Shown: in pieces, positions 53,801 to 64,000 of the stretch
Position numbering within the stretch: position 1 is the stretch's first letter
Layout of the letters: each line of letters opens with the position of its first letter
Translations under genes and position numbers: made by a program
Assembly: GCA_037179385.1 (NCBI GenBank)
Contig: CM074200.1
Span: 37,001,920-37,065,919, forward strand
Direction: 5' to 3'
DNA from: Holothuria scabra
Lineage: Eukaryota > Echinodermata > Holothuroidea > Aspidochirotida > Holothuriidae
Length of the DNA: 64,000 bases
The notes under the pieces: generated by a model
What the model was told of the DNA's origin: nothing
Seen by the model: only the letters and a program-made list of their open reading frames with translations
Database searches by the model: none

Positions 53801-56800
53801 GGTTGGGTTTTGTTGGGTGGGTTTTGTTGGGTTTTCTTGGGATTTGTTGTGTGTGTTTGGTTGGGTTTTGTTGGGATTTGTTGGGTGGGTTTGTTCGGGT
53901 TTTGTTGTGTTTTCTTGGGTGGGTTTGGTTGGGTTTTGTTGGGTAGGTTTGGTTGGGTTTTGTTGGGATTTGTTGGGTGGGTTTGTTCGGGTTTTGTTGT
54001 GTTTTCTTGGGTGGGTTTGGTTGGGTTTTGTTGGGTGGGTTTGGTTGGGTTTTGTTGGGATTTGTTGGGTGGGTTTGGTTGGGTTTTCTTGTGTTTTCTT
54101 GGGTGGGTTTGGTTGGGTTTTGTTGGGTGGGCTTGGTTGGGTTTGGCTGGGTTTTGTTGGGTGGGTTTGGTTGGGTTTTGTTGGGTGGGTTTGGTTGGGT
54201 TTTGTTGGGTTTTGTTGGGATTTGTTGGGTGGGTTTGTTCGGGTTTTGTTGTGTTTTCTTGGGTGGGTTTGGTTGGGTTTTGTTGGGTGGGTTTGGTTGG
54301 GTTTTGTTGATTGGGTTTGGTTGGGTTTTGTTGGGTTTTGTTGGGTGGGTTTGGTAGGGATTTGTTGGGTTTGTTTGGGTGGGTTTGTTCGGGTTTTGTT
54401 GTGTTTTCTTGGGTGGGTTTGGTTGGGTTTTGTTGGGTGGGTTTGGTTGGGTTTTGTTGGGTTTTGTTGGGTTTGGTTGGGTGTGTTTGGTTGGGTTTGG
54501 TTGGGATTTGTTGGGTGGGTTTGGTTGGGTTTTGTTGGGTAGGTTTGGTTGGGTTTGGTTGGGTTTTGTTGGGTGGGTTTGGTTGGGTTTTGTTGGGTGG
54601 GTTTGGTTGGGTTTTGTTGGGTGGGTTTGGTTGGGTTGTGTTGGGTTTTGTTGGGTGGGTTTGGTTGGGTTTTGTTGGGTGGGTTTGGTTGGGTTTTGTT
54701 GATTGGGTTTGGTTGGGTTTTGTTGGGTGGGTTTGGTTGGGTTTGGTTGGGTTTTGTTGGGTTTGTTGGGTGGGTTTGTTGGGTTTTGTTGGGTTTGTTG
54801 GGTGGGTTTGGTTGGGTTATGTTAGGTTTTGTTGGTTTTAGTTGGGTTTTGTTGGGTGGGTTTGGTTGGGTTTTGTTGGGTGGGTTTGGTTGGGTTTTGT
54901 TGGGTGGGTTTTGTTGGGTTTTGTCGGGTGGGTTTGGTTGGGTTTTGATGGGTGGGTTTGGTTGGGTTCTATTGGGTTTTGTTGGGTGGGTTTGGTTGGG
55001 TGGGTTTGGTTGGGTTTGGTTGGGTTTTTCTGGGTGGGTTTGGTTGGGTTTTGTTGCGTTTGTTCGGTTGGGTTACGTTGGGTTTTGTTGGGTGGGTTTC
55101 GTTGGGTTTTGTTGGGTGGGTTTGGTTGGGTTTTGTTGGGTGGGTTTGGTTGGGTTTTCTTGGGTTTTGTTGGGTTTTGTTGGGTGGGTTTTGTTGGGTT
55201 TTGTTGGGTGGGTTTGGTTGGGTTTTGTTGGGTTTTGGGTTGGGTTTGTTGGGTTTGGTGGGTTTTGGGTTGGGTTGGGTTTTGTTGGGTGGGTTTGGTT
55301 GGGTTTGTTGATTGGGTTTGGTTGGGTTTTGTTGGGTTTGTTGGGTGGGTTTGTTGGGTGGGTTTCGTTGGGTTTTGTTGGGTGGGTTTGGTTGGGTTTT
55401 GTTGGGTGGGTTTGGTTGGGTTTTGCTGGGTTTTGTTGGGTAGGTTTGGTTGGGTTTTGTTGGGTTTTGTTGGGTGGGTTTGTTGGGTTGTGTTGGGTTT
55501 GTTGGGTGGGTTTTGTTGGGTTTTGTTGGGTGGGTTTCGTTGGGTTTTGTTTGGTGGGTTTGGTTGGGTTTTGTTGGGTGGGTTGGTTGGGTTTCGTTGG
55601 GTTTTGTTGGGTTGGTTTGGTTGGGATTTGTTGGGTTTGTTGGGTGGGTTTGTTTGGGTTTGTTGGGTTTGTTGGGTTGTGTTGGGTAGGTTGGTTGGGT
55701 TTGGTTGAATTTTGTTGGCTTTGTTGGGTGGGATTCGTTGGGTTTTGTTGGGTGGGTTTGGTTGGGTTTGTTGGTTGGGTTTGTTGGGTTTTGTTTGTTG
55801 GGTTTTCTTGGGTGTGTTTGGTTGGGTTTTGTTGGGTGGGTTTGGTTGGGTTTTGTTGGATTTTGTTAAGTGGGTTTGGTTGGGATTTTTTGGGTGGGTT
55901 TGTTGGGTAGGTTTGTTTCGTTTTGTTGGGTGGGTTTGGTTGGGTTTTGTTGGGTGGGTTTGCTTGGGTTTTGTTGGTTTTTGTTGGTTTTTTGGGTTGG
56001 TTTGGTTGGGTTTTGTTGGGTGGGTTTGGTTGGGATTTATTTGGTTTTGTTGGGTGGGTTGGGTTTGGTTGGGTTTTGTTGGGTGGGTTTGGTTGGGTGT
56101 TGTTGATAGGGTTTTGTTGGGTTTTGTTGGGTGGGTTTGATTGGGTTTGTTTGGGTGGGTTTGGTTGGGTTTTGTTGGGTTGGGTGGGTTTGGTTGGGTT
56201 TTGTTGGGTGGTTGTTGGTTGGGTTTGGTTGGGTTTTGTTGGGTGGGTTTGGTTGGGTTTCGTTGATTGGGTTTTGGTGGGTTTTGTTGGGTGGGTTTTG
56301 TTGGGTTTTGTTGGGATTTGTTGGGTGGGTTTGTTCGGGTTTTGTTGTGTTTTCTTGGGTGGGTTTGGTTGGGTTTTGTTGGGTGGGTTTGGTTGGGTTT
56401 TGTTGGGTGGGTTTGGTTGGGTTTTGTTGGGTTTTGTTTGGTGGATTTGGTTGGGTTTTGTTGGGTTTTGTTGGGTGGGTTTGGTTGGGTTTTGTTGGGT
56501 GGGTTTGGTTGGGTTCTGTTGATTGGGTTTGGTTGGGTTTTGTTGGGTGGGTTTGGTTGGGTTTGGTTGGGTCTTGTTGGTTGGGTTTTGTTGGGTGCGT
56601 TTTGTTTGGTTTTGTTGGGTGGGTTTGGTTGGGTTTTGTTGGGTGGGTTTGGTTAGGTTTTGTTGGTTGGGTTTTGTTGGGTGGGTTTGGTTGTGATTTG
56701 TTGGGTTTTAATGGGTGGGTTTGGTTGGGTTTGTTGGGTTTTGTTGGGTGGGTTTGGTTGGGTTTTGTTGATTGGGTTTGGTTGGGTTTTGTTGGGTTTT

Positions 56801-56885
56801 GTTGGGTGGGTTTGGTTGGGTTTTGTTGGGTGGGTTTGGTTGGGTTTTGTTGGGTTTTGTTGGGTGGGTTTGGTTGGGTTTTGTT

Positions 56886-57253
56886 GGGATTTGTTGGGTG
56901 GGTTTGTTCGGGTTTTGTTGTGTTTTCTTGGGTGGGTTTGGTTGGGTTTTGTTGGGTGGGTTTGGTTGGGTTTTGTTGGGATTTGTTGGGTGGGTTTGTT
57001 CGGGTTTTGTTGTGTTTTCTTGGGTGGGTTTGGTTGGGTTTTGTTGGGTGGGTTTGGTTGGGTTTTGTTGGGATTTGTTGGGTGGGTTTGTTCGGGTTTT
57101 GTTGTGTTTTCTTGGGTGGGTTTGGTTGGGTTTTGTTGGGTAGGTTTGGTTGGGTTTTGTTGGGATTTGTTGGGTGGGTTTGTTCGGGTTTTGTTGTGTT
57201 TTCTTGGGTGGGTTTGGTTGGGTTTTGTTAATTGGGTTTGGTTGGGTTTCGTT
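56886..57253 (+). repeat. 92-bp higher-order repeat block 1
   Basis: The variant pair GGGATTTGTT + GGGTGGGTTTGTTC recurs at 56886, 56978, 57070 and 57162, exactly 92 bp apart. The unit has module lengths 10-14-10-10-14-10-14-10. Confidence 0.9.
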
Positions 57254-58806
57254 GGGTTTTGTTGGGTGGGTTTGGTTGGGTTTTGTTGGGTGGGTTTGGT
57301 TGGGTTTTGTTGGGTGGGTTTGTTGGGGGGTTTTCTTGTTGGGTTTGCTTGGGTTTTGTTGGGTGGGTTTGGTTGGGTTTTGTTGATTGGGTTTGGTTGG
57401 GTTTTGTTGGGTTTGGTTGGGTTTTGTTGGGATTTGTTGGATGGTTTTGGTTGGGTTTAGTTGGGTTTGTTGGGTTTGTTGGTTGGGTTTGTTGGGTTTT
57501 TTTGTTGGGTGGGTTTGGTTGGGTTTGTTGGGTTGTTGTTGGTTGGGTTTTGTTGGGATTTGTTGGGTGGTTTTTTGGTTGGGTTTTCTTGGGTGGGTTT
57601 GGTTGGGTTTTGTTGGGTGGGTTTGCGTGGGTTTTGTTGGGATTTGTTGGGTTTTGTTGGGTGTGTTTGGTTGGGTTTTGTTGGGATTTGTTGGGTGGGT
57701 TTGTTCGGTATTTGTTGTGTTTTCTTGGGTGGGTTTGGTTGGGTTTTGTGGATTGGGTTTGGTTGGGTTTTGTTGGGATTTGTTGGGTGGGTTTGTTCGG
57801 GTTTTGTTGTGTTTTCTTGGGTGGGTTTGGTTGGGTTTTGTTAATTGGGTTTGGTTGGGTTTCGTTGGGTTTTGTTGGGTGGGTTTGGTTGGGTTTTGTT
57901 GGGTTTTGTTGGGATTTGTTGGGTGGGTTTGTTCGGGTTTTGTTGTGTTTTCTTGGGTGGGTTTGCTTGGGTTTTGTTGGGTGGGTTTGGTTGGGTTTTG
58001 TTGATTGGGTTTGGTTGGGTTTTGTTGGGTTTTGTTGGGTGGGTTTGGTTGGGTTTTGTTGGGTTTTGTTGGGTGGGTTTGGTTGGGTTTTGTTGGGTGG
58101 GTTTGGTTGGGTTTTGTTGATTGGGTTTGGTTGGGTTTTGTTGGGTTTTGTTGATTGGGTTTGGTTGGGTTTTGTTGGGTGGGTTTGGTTGGGTTTTGTT
58201 GGGTTTTGTTGGGATTTGTTGGGTGGTTTTGGTTGGGTTTTCTTGGGTTTTCTTGGGTGGGTTTGGTTGGGTTTTGTTGGGTGGGTTTGGCTGGGTTTTG
58301 TTGGGTATTGTTGATTGGGTTTGGTTGGGTTTTGTTGGGATTTGTTGGGTGGGTTTGTTCGGGTTTTGTTGTGTTTTCTTGGGTGGGTTTGGTTGGGTTT
58401 TGTTGATTGGGTTTGGTTGGGTTTTGTTGGGTTTTGTTGGGTGGGTTTGGTTGGGTTTGGTTGGGTTTTGTTGGGTGGGTTTTGTTGGGTTTTGTTGGGA
58501 TTTGTTGGGTGGTTTTGGTTGGGTTTTCTTGGGTTTTCTTGGGTGGGTTTGGTTGGGTTTTGTTGGGTGGGTTTGGTTGGGTTTTGTTGGGTTTTGTTGG
58601 GTGGGTTTGGTTGGGTTTTGTTGGGTTTTGTTGGGTGGGTTTGGTTGGGTTTTGTTGGGATTTGTTGGGTGGGTTTGGTTGGGTTTTGTTGGGTGGGTTT
58701 GGTTGGGTTTTGTTGGGTTTTGTTGGGTGGGTTTGGTTGGGTTTTGTTGGGTGGGTTTTGTTGGGTTTTGTTGGGTTTTGTTGGGTGGGTTTGGTTGGGT
58801 TTTGTT

Positions 58807-59174
58807 GGGATTTGTTGGGTGGGTTTGTTCGGGTTTTGTTGTGTTTTCTTGGGTGGGTTTGGTTGGGTTTTGTTGGGTGGGTTTGGTTGGGTTTTGTTGG
58901 GATTTGTTGGGTGGGTTTGTTCGGGTTTTGTTGTGTTTTCTTGGGTGGGTTTGGTTGGGTTTTGTTGGGTGGGTTTGGTTGGGTTTTGTTGGGATTTGTT
59001 GGGTGGGTTTGTTCGGGTTTTGTTGTGTTTTCTTGGGTGGGTTTGGTTGGGTTTTGTTGGGTGGGTTTGGTTGGGTTTTGTTGGGATTTGTTGGGTGGGT
59101 TTGTTCGGGTTTTGTTGTGTTTTCTTGGGTGGGTTTGGTTGGGTTTTGTTGGGTGGGTTTGGTTGGGTTTTGTT
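58807..59174 (+). repeat. 92-bp higher-order repeat block 2
   Basis: Same 92-bp unit with starts at 58807, 58899, 58991 and 59083. The four units look nearly identical by eye. Confidence 0.9.
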
Positions 59175-62100
59175 GATTGGGTTTTGTTGGGTTTTGTTGG
59201 GTTTTGTTGGGTGGGTTTGGTTGGGTTTTGTTGGTTTTGTTCGGTGGGTTTGTTGGGTTTGTTGGGTGGGTTTGGTTGGGTTTTCTTGGGTGGGTTTGGT
59301 TGGGTTTTGTTGGGTGGGTTTGGTTGGGTTTGGTTTTGCTTTGTTGGGTTTTGTTGGGTGGGTTTGGTTGGGTTTGTTGGGATTTGTTGGGTGGGTTTGG
59401 TTGGGTTTTGTTGGGTTTTGTTGGGTGGGTTTGGTTGGGTTTTGTTGGGTGGGTTTGGTTGGGTTTTGTTGGGTTTTGTTGGGTGGGTTTGGTTGGGTTT
59501 TGTTGTGTTTTCTTGGGTGGGTTTGGTTGGGTTTTGTTAATTGGGTTTGGTTGGGTTTCGTTGGGTTTTGTTGGGTGGGTTTGGTTGGGTTTTGTTGGGT
59601 TTTGTTGGGATTTGTTGGGTGGGTTTGTTCGGGTTTTGTTGTGTTTTCTTGGGTGGGTTTGGTTGGGTTTTGTTGGGTGGGTTTGGTTGGGTTTTGTTGG
59701 GTTTTGTTGGGTGGGTTTGGTTGGGTTTTGTTGGGTGGGTTTGGTTGGGTTTTGTTGGGATTTGTTGGGTGGTTTTGGTTGGGTTTTGTTGGGTTGTCTT
59801 GGGTGGGTTTGGTTGGGTTTTGTTGGGTGGGTTTGCGTGGGTTTTGTTGGGTTTTGTTGGGTGGGTTTGGTTGGGTTTTGTTGGGTTTTGTTGATTGGGT
59901 TTGGTTGGGTTTTGTTGGGTTTTGTTGGGTGGGTTTGGTTGGGTTTTGTTGATTGGGTTTGGTTGGGTTTTGTTGGGTTTTGTTGGGTGGGTTTGGTTGG
60001 GTTTTGTTGGGTGGGTTTTGTTGGGTTTTGTTGGGTTTGGTTTGGTTTTGTTGGGTGGATTTGGTTGGGTTTGGTTGGGTTTTCTTGGGTGGGTTTGGTT
60101 GGGTTTTGTTGGGTGGGTTTGGTTGGGTTTTGTTGGGTTTTGTTGGGTTTGGTTGGGTTTGGTTGATTGTGTTTGGTTGGGTTTGGTTGGGTTTGGTTGG
60201 GGTTTGGTTGGGTTTGTTGGGTTTGTTGGGTGGGTTTGGTTGGGTTTGGTTGGGTTTGTTGAGTGGGTTTGGTTGGGTTTTTGTTGGGTGGGTTTGGTTT
60301 GGTTTGGTTGGGTTTGGTTGGGATTTGTTGGGTGGGTTTGGTTGGGTTTTGTTGGGTGGGTTTGGTTGGGTTTAGTTGGGTTTTGTTGGGTGGGTTTGGT
60401 TGGGGTTTGTTGCATGGGTTTGGTTGGGTTTTGTTGGGTTTTGTTGGGTTAGTTTGGTTGGGTTTTGTTGGGTGAGTTTGGTTGGGTTTTGTTGGGTTTG
60501 GTCCGTTGGGTTTCGTTGGGTTTTGTTGGGTTTTGTTGGGTGGGTTTGGTTGTGGTTTGTTGGGTTTTGTTGGGTGGGTTTGGTTGGGTTTTGTTGGGTG
60601 GGTTTGGTTGGGGTTTGTTGGGGTTTGTTGGGTGGGTTTGGTTGGGTTTTGTTGGGTTTTGTTGGTTGGGTTTGGTTGGGTTTTGTTGGGTGGGTTTGGT
60701 TGGGTTTGGTTGGGTTTTGTTCAGTTTTCTTGGGTGGGTTTGGTTGGGTTATGTTGGGTGGGTTTGGGTGGGTTTGGTTGGGTTTTGTTGGGTGGGTTTG
60801 TTTGGGTTTTGTTGGGTATTGTTGGGTGGGTTTGGTTGGGTTTCGTTGGGTTTGGTTGGGTGTGTTTGGTTGGGTTTTGTTGGGTAGGTTTGGTTGGGTT
60901 TTGTTAGGTTTTGTTGGGTGGGTTTTGTTGGGTTTGTTTGGGTTTGGTTTAGGTTTGTTGGGTTTGTTGCTTGGGTTTGGTTGGGTTTGGTTGGGTTTTG
61001 TTGGGTGGGTTTGGTTGGGTTTTGTTGGGTGGGTTTGGTTGGGTTTTGTTGGGTTTTGTTGGGTGGGTTTGGTTGGGTTTTGTTGATTGGGTTTGGTTGG
61101 GTTTTGTTGGGTGGGTTTGTTCGGGTTTTGTTGTGTTTTCTTGGGTGGGTTTGCTTGGGTTTTGTTGGGTGGGTTTGGTTGGGTTTTGTTGATTGGGTTT
61201 GGTTGGGTTTTGTTGGGTTTTGTTGGGTGGGTTTGGTTGGGTTTGGTTGGGTTTTGTTGGGTGGGTTTGGTTGGGTTTTGTTGGGTTTTGTTGGGTGGGT
61301 TTGGTTGGGTTTGTTGGGATTTGTTGGGTGGGTTTGGTTGGGTTTTGTTGGTAGGCTTGGTGGGTTTTTGGGGGGTTTTGTTGGGTGGGTTTGGTTGGGT
61401 TTTGTTGGGTTTTGTTGGGTGGGTTTGGTTGGGTTTTGTTGATTGGGTTTGGTTGGGTTTTGTTGGGATTTGTTGGGTGGGTTTGGTTGGGTTTTGTTGG
61501 GTTTTCTTGGGTGGGTTTGGTTGGGTTTTGTTGGGTGGGTTTGGTTGGGTTTTGTTGGGATTTGTTGGGTGGGTTTGGTTGGGTTTTGTTGGGTTTTCTT
61601 GGGTGGGTTTGGTTGGGTTTTGTTGGGTGGGTTTGGTTGGGTTTTGTTGGGTTTTGTTGATTGGGTTTGGTTGGGTTTTGTTGGGTTTGTTGGGTGGGTT
61701 TCGTTGGGTTTTGTTGGGTGGGTTTGGTTGGGTTTTGTTGGGTTTGTTGGGTGGGTTTGGTTGGGTTTTGTTGGGTTTTGTTGGGTTGGTTCCTTTGGGT
61801 TTTGTTGGGTTTTGTTGGGTGGGTTTGGTTGGGTTTTGTTGGGATTTGTTGGGTGGGTTTGGCTGGGTTTTTTTGGGTTTTCTTGGGTGGGTTTGGTTGG
61901 GTTTCTTTGGGTTTTGTTGGGTGGGTTTGGTTGGGTTTTGTTGGGATTTGTTGGGTGGGTTTGGTTGGGTTTTGTTGGGTTTTCTTGGGTGGGTTTGGTT
62001 GGGTTTTGTTGGGTGGGTTTGGTTGGGTTTTGTTGGGTTTTGTTGGGTGGGTTTGGTTGGGTTTTGTTGGGATTTGTTGGGTTTTGTTGGGTTTTGTTGG

Positions 62101-63382
62101 GTTTTCTTGGGTGGGTTTGGTTGGGTTTTGTTGGGTGGGTTTGGTTGGGTTTTGTTGGGTTTTGTTGGGTGGGTTTGGTTGGGTTTGGTTGGGTTTTGTT
62201 GGGTGGGTTTGGTTGGGTTTTGTTGGGATTTGTTGGGTGGGTTTGATTGGGTTTCGTTGGGTTTTATTGGGTGGGTTTGGTTGGGTTTTGTGGATTGGGT
62301 TTGGTTGGGTTTTGTTGGGATTTGTTGGGTGGGTTTGTTCGGGTTTTGTTGTGTTTTCTTGGGTGGGTTTGGTTGGGTTTTGTTAATTGGGTTTGGTTGG
62401 GTTTCGTTGGGTTTTGTTGGGTGGGTTTGGTTGGGTTTTGTTGGGTTTTGTTGGGATTTGTTGGGTGGGTTTGTTCGGGTTTTGTTGTGTTTTCTTGGGT
62501 GGGTTTGCTTGGGTTTTGTTGGGTGGGTTTGGTTGGGTTTTGTTGATTGGGTTTGGTTGGGTTTTGTTGGGTTTTGTTGGGTTTTGTTGGGTGGGTTTGG
62601 TTGGGTTTGGTTGGGTTTTGTTGGGTGGGTTTTGTTGGGTTTTGTTGGGATTTGTTGGGTGGTTTTGGTTGGGTTTTCTTGGGTGGGTTTGGTTGGGTTT
62701 TGTTGGGTGGGTTTGCGTGGGTTTTGTTGGGTTTTGTTGGGTGGGTTTGGCTGGGTTTTGTTGGGTTTTGTTGATTGGGTTTGGTTGGGTTTTGTTGGGA
62801 TTTGTTGGGTGGTTTTGGTTGGGTTTTGTTGGATTGTCTTGTGTGGGTTTGGTTGGGTTTTGTTGGGTGGGTTTGGTTGGGTTTTGTTGGGTTTTGTTGA
62901 TTGGGTTTGGTAGGGTTTGGTTGGGTTCTGTTGGGTGGGTTTGGTTGGGTTTCCTTTGGTTTTGTTGTGTTGGTTTTGTTGGGTCTTGTTGGGTGGGTTT
63001 GGCTGGGTTTTGTTGGGTATTGTTCATTGGGTTTGGTTGGGTTTTGTTGGGATTTGTTGGGTGGTTTTGGTTGGGTTTTGTTGGGTTGTCTTGTGTGGGT
63101 TTGGTTGGGTTTTGTTGGGTGGGTTTGGTTGGGTTTCCTTTGGTTTTGTTGGGTGGGTTTTGTTGGGTTTTGTTGATTGGGTTTGGTTGAGTTTTGTTGG
63201 GATTTGTTGGGTGGTTTTGGTTGGGTTTTGTTGGGTTGTCTTGTGTGGGTTTGGTTGGGTTTTGTTGGGTGGGTTTGCGTGGGTTTTGTTGGGTTTTGTT
63301 GGGTGTGTTTGGTTGGGTTTTGTTGGGTTTTGTTGATTGGGTTTGGTTGGGTTTTGTTGGGTAGGTTTGGTTGGGTTTTGTT

Positions 63383-63658
63383 GGGATTTGTTGGGTGGGT
63401 TTGTTCGGGTTTTGTTGTGTTTTCTTGGGTGGGTTTGGTTGGGTTTTGTTGGGTAGGTTTGGTTGGGTTTTGTTGGGATTTGTTGGGTGGGTTTGTTCGG
63501 GTTTTGTTGTGTTTTCTTGGGTGGGTTTGGTTGGGTTTTGTTGGGTAGGTTTGGTTGGGTTTTGTTGGGATTTGTTGGGTGGGTTTGTTCGGGTTTTGTT
63601 GTGTTTTCTTGGGTGGGTTTGGTTGGGTTTTGTTAATTGGGTTTGGTTGGGTTTCGTT
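63383..63658 (+). repeat. 92-bp higher-order repeat block 3
   Basis: Starts at 63383, 63475 and 63567, each 92 bp apart. The units here carry the GGGTAGGTTTGGTT variant of the long module, which marks them as a separately amplified subfamily. A related start at 63703 is offset by 136 bp. Confidence 0.88.
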
Positions 63659-64000
63659 GGGTTTTGTTGGGTGGGTTTGGTTGGGTTTTGTTGGGTTTTG
63701 TTGGGATTTGTTGGGTGGGTTTGTTCGGGTTTTGTTGTGTTTTCTTGGGTGGGTTTGGTTGGGTTTTGTTGGGTGGGTTTGGTTGGGTTATGTTGGGTTT
63801 TGTTGGGTGGGTTTGGTTGGGTTTGGTTGGGTTTTGTTGGGTGGGTTTGGTTGGGTTTTGTTGGGATTTGTTGGGTGGTTTTGGTTGGGTTTTGTTGGGT
63901 TTTCTTGGGTGGGTTTGGTTGGGTTTTGTTGGGTGGGTTTGGTTGGGTTTTGTTGGGTTTTGTTGGGTGGTTTTGGCTGGGTGTGTTTGGTTAGGTTCTG

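Larger units (their letters stand above)
50810..64000 (+). repeat. Satellite, G/T-rich right arm (continues past window)
   Basis: Built from a 10-bp module GGGTTTTGTT and a 14-bp module GGGTGGGTTTGGTT, most often alternating (24 bp) or as 10+10+14 (34 bp). Recurrent variants of the short module are GGGATTTGTT, GGGTTTTCTT, GTGTTTTCTT and GGGTATTGTT. Recurrent variants of the long module are GATTGGGTTTGGTT, GGGTGGGTTTGTTC and GGGTGGTTTTGGTT. The strand is nearly free of A and C and has abundant GGG triplets, so quadruplexes are plausible. The long open frames rich in Gly, Trp, Val, Leu and Phe exist in several phases at once and are not credible genes. Confidence 0.97.

Noticed and set aside
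50815..63994. Very long open frames (up to about 600 codons) encoding Gly/Trp/Val/Leu/Phe-rich repeats
   Set aside because: Many overlapping phases are open at once because the G/T strand rarely forms stop codons. The 10- and 14-bp modules do not preserve a frame, and the reverse strand gives equally artificial Pro/Asn/Gln/Thr/Lys frames. No splice or initiation context.
50810..64000. Telomere or interstitial telomeric repeat
   Set aside because: The modules contain GGG triplets but no TTAGGG units. They are irregular 10/14-bp modules, so a telomere call is not supported.

Overview
This window is animal genomic DNA, not bacterial. It is AT-rich and gene-poor, dense in small foldback and terminal-inverted-repeat (TIR) elements, and has GT/AG introns with pyrimidine-tract acceptors and one tRNA-derived SINE. 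Frequent TAGGCCTA-type words (for example near 31.1-31.3 kb and 33.5 kb) and the types of small TIR element suggest a marine invertebrate deuterostome such as an echinoderm. That placement is an impression, not a proof.

Layout. (1) About 1-34.6 kb: no protein-coding gene I can support. It is a mosaic of short non-autonomous repeats, many present as two to five diverged copies. They include palindromic foldback elements (1.3, 8.3, 13.7, 14.3 and 29.3 kb), a 724-bp TIR element with a 5-bp target duplication (4.6 kb), a TIR family carrying GTAGCCAGG / GTGGCTACGCC ends (2.0, 9.5, 9.8, 22.0 kb), and a 251-bp piggyBac-like MITE with TTAA duplications. The MITE sits inside a repeat whose unoccupied copy is also in the window. 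(2) 34.8-46.7 kb: one plus-strand spliced gene. I could chain eight exons, all phase-compatible, giving the last 458 residues of a protein I do not recognise. It has a hydrophilic, charged N-terminal part and a hydrophobic, cysteine-rich C-terminal domain. The 5' end (start codon, promoter) was not found. Its introns hold three recognisable transposon copies. (3) 46.7-49.6 kb: probable 3' UTR and downstream sequence with several AATAAA hexamers. (4) 49.7-64.0 kb: a satellite of about 14.3 kb that runs off the window. The first 1.1 kb is C-rich on the plus strand and is interrupted by a SINE; at 50.80 kb the orientation flips across an A-rich spacer, and the remaining 13.2 kb is G/T-rich. The array is built of 10-bp and 14-bp modules, with a 92-bp higher-order unit in places.

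The very long open frames across the satellite come from a G/T strand that lacks stop codons in most phases, and they should not be read as proteins. The two most unusual items are the inverted G-rich satellite with its higher-order structure and the unrecognised spliced gene next to it.
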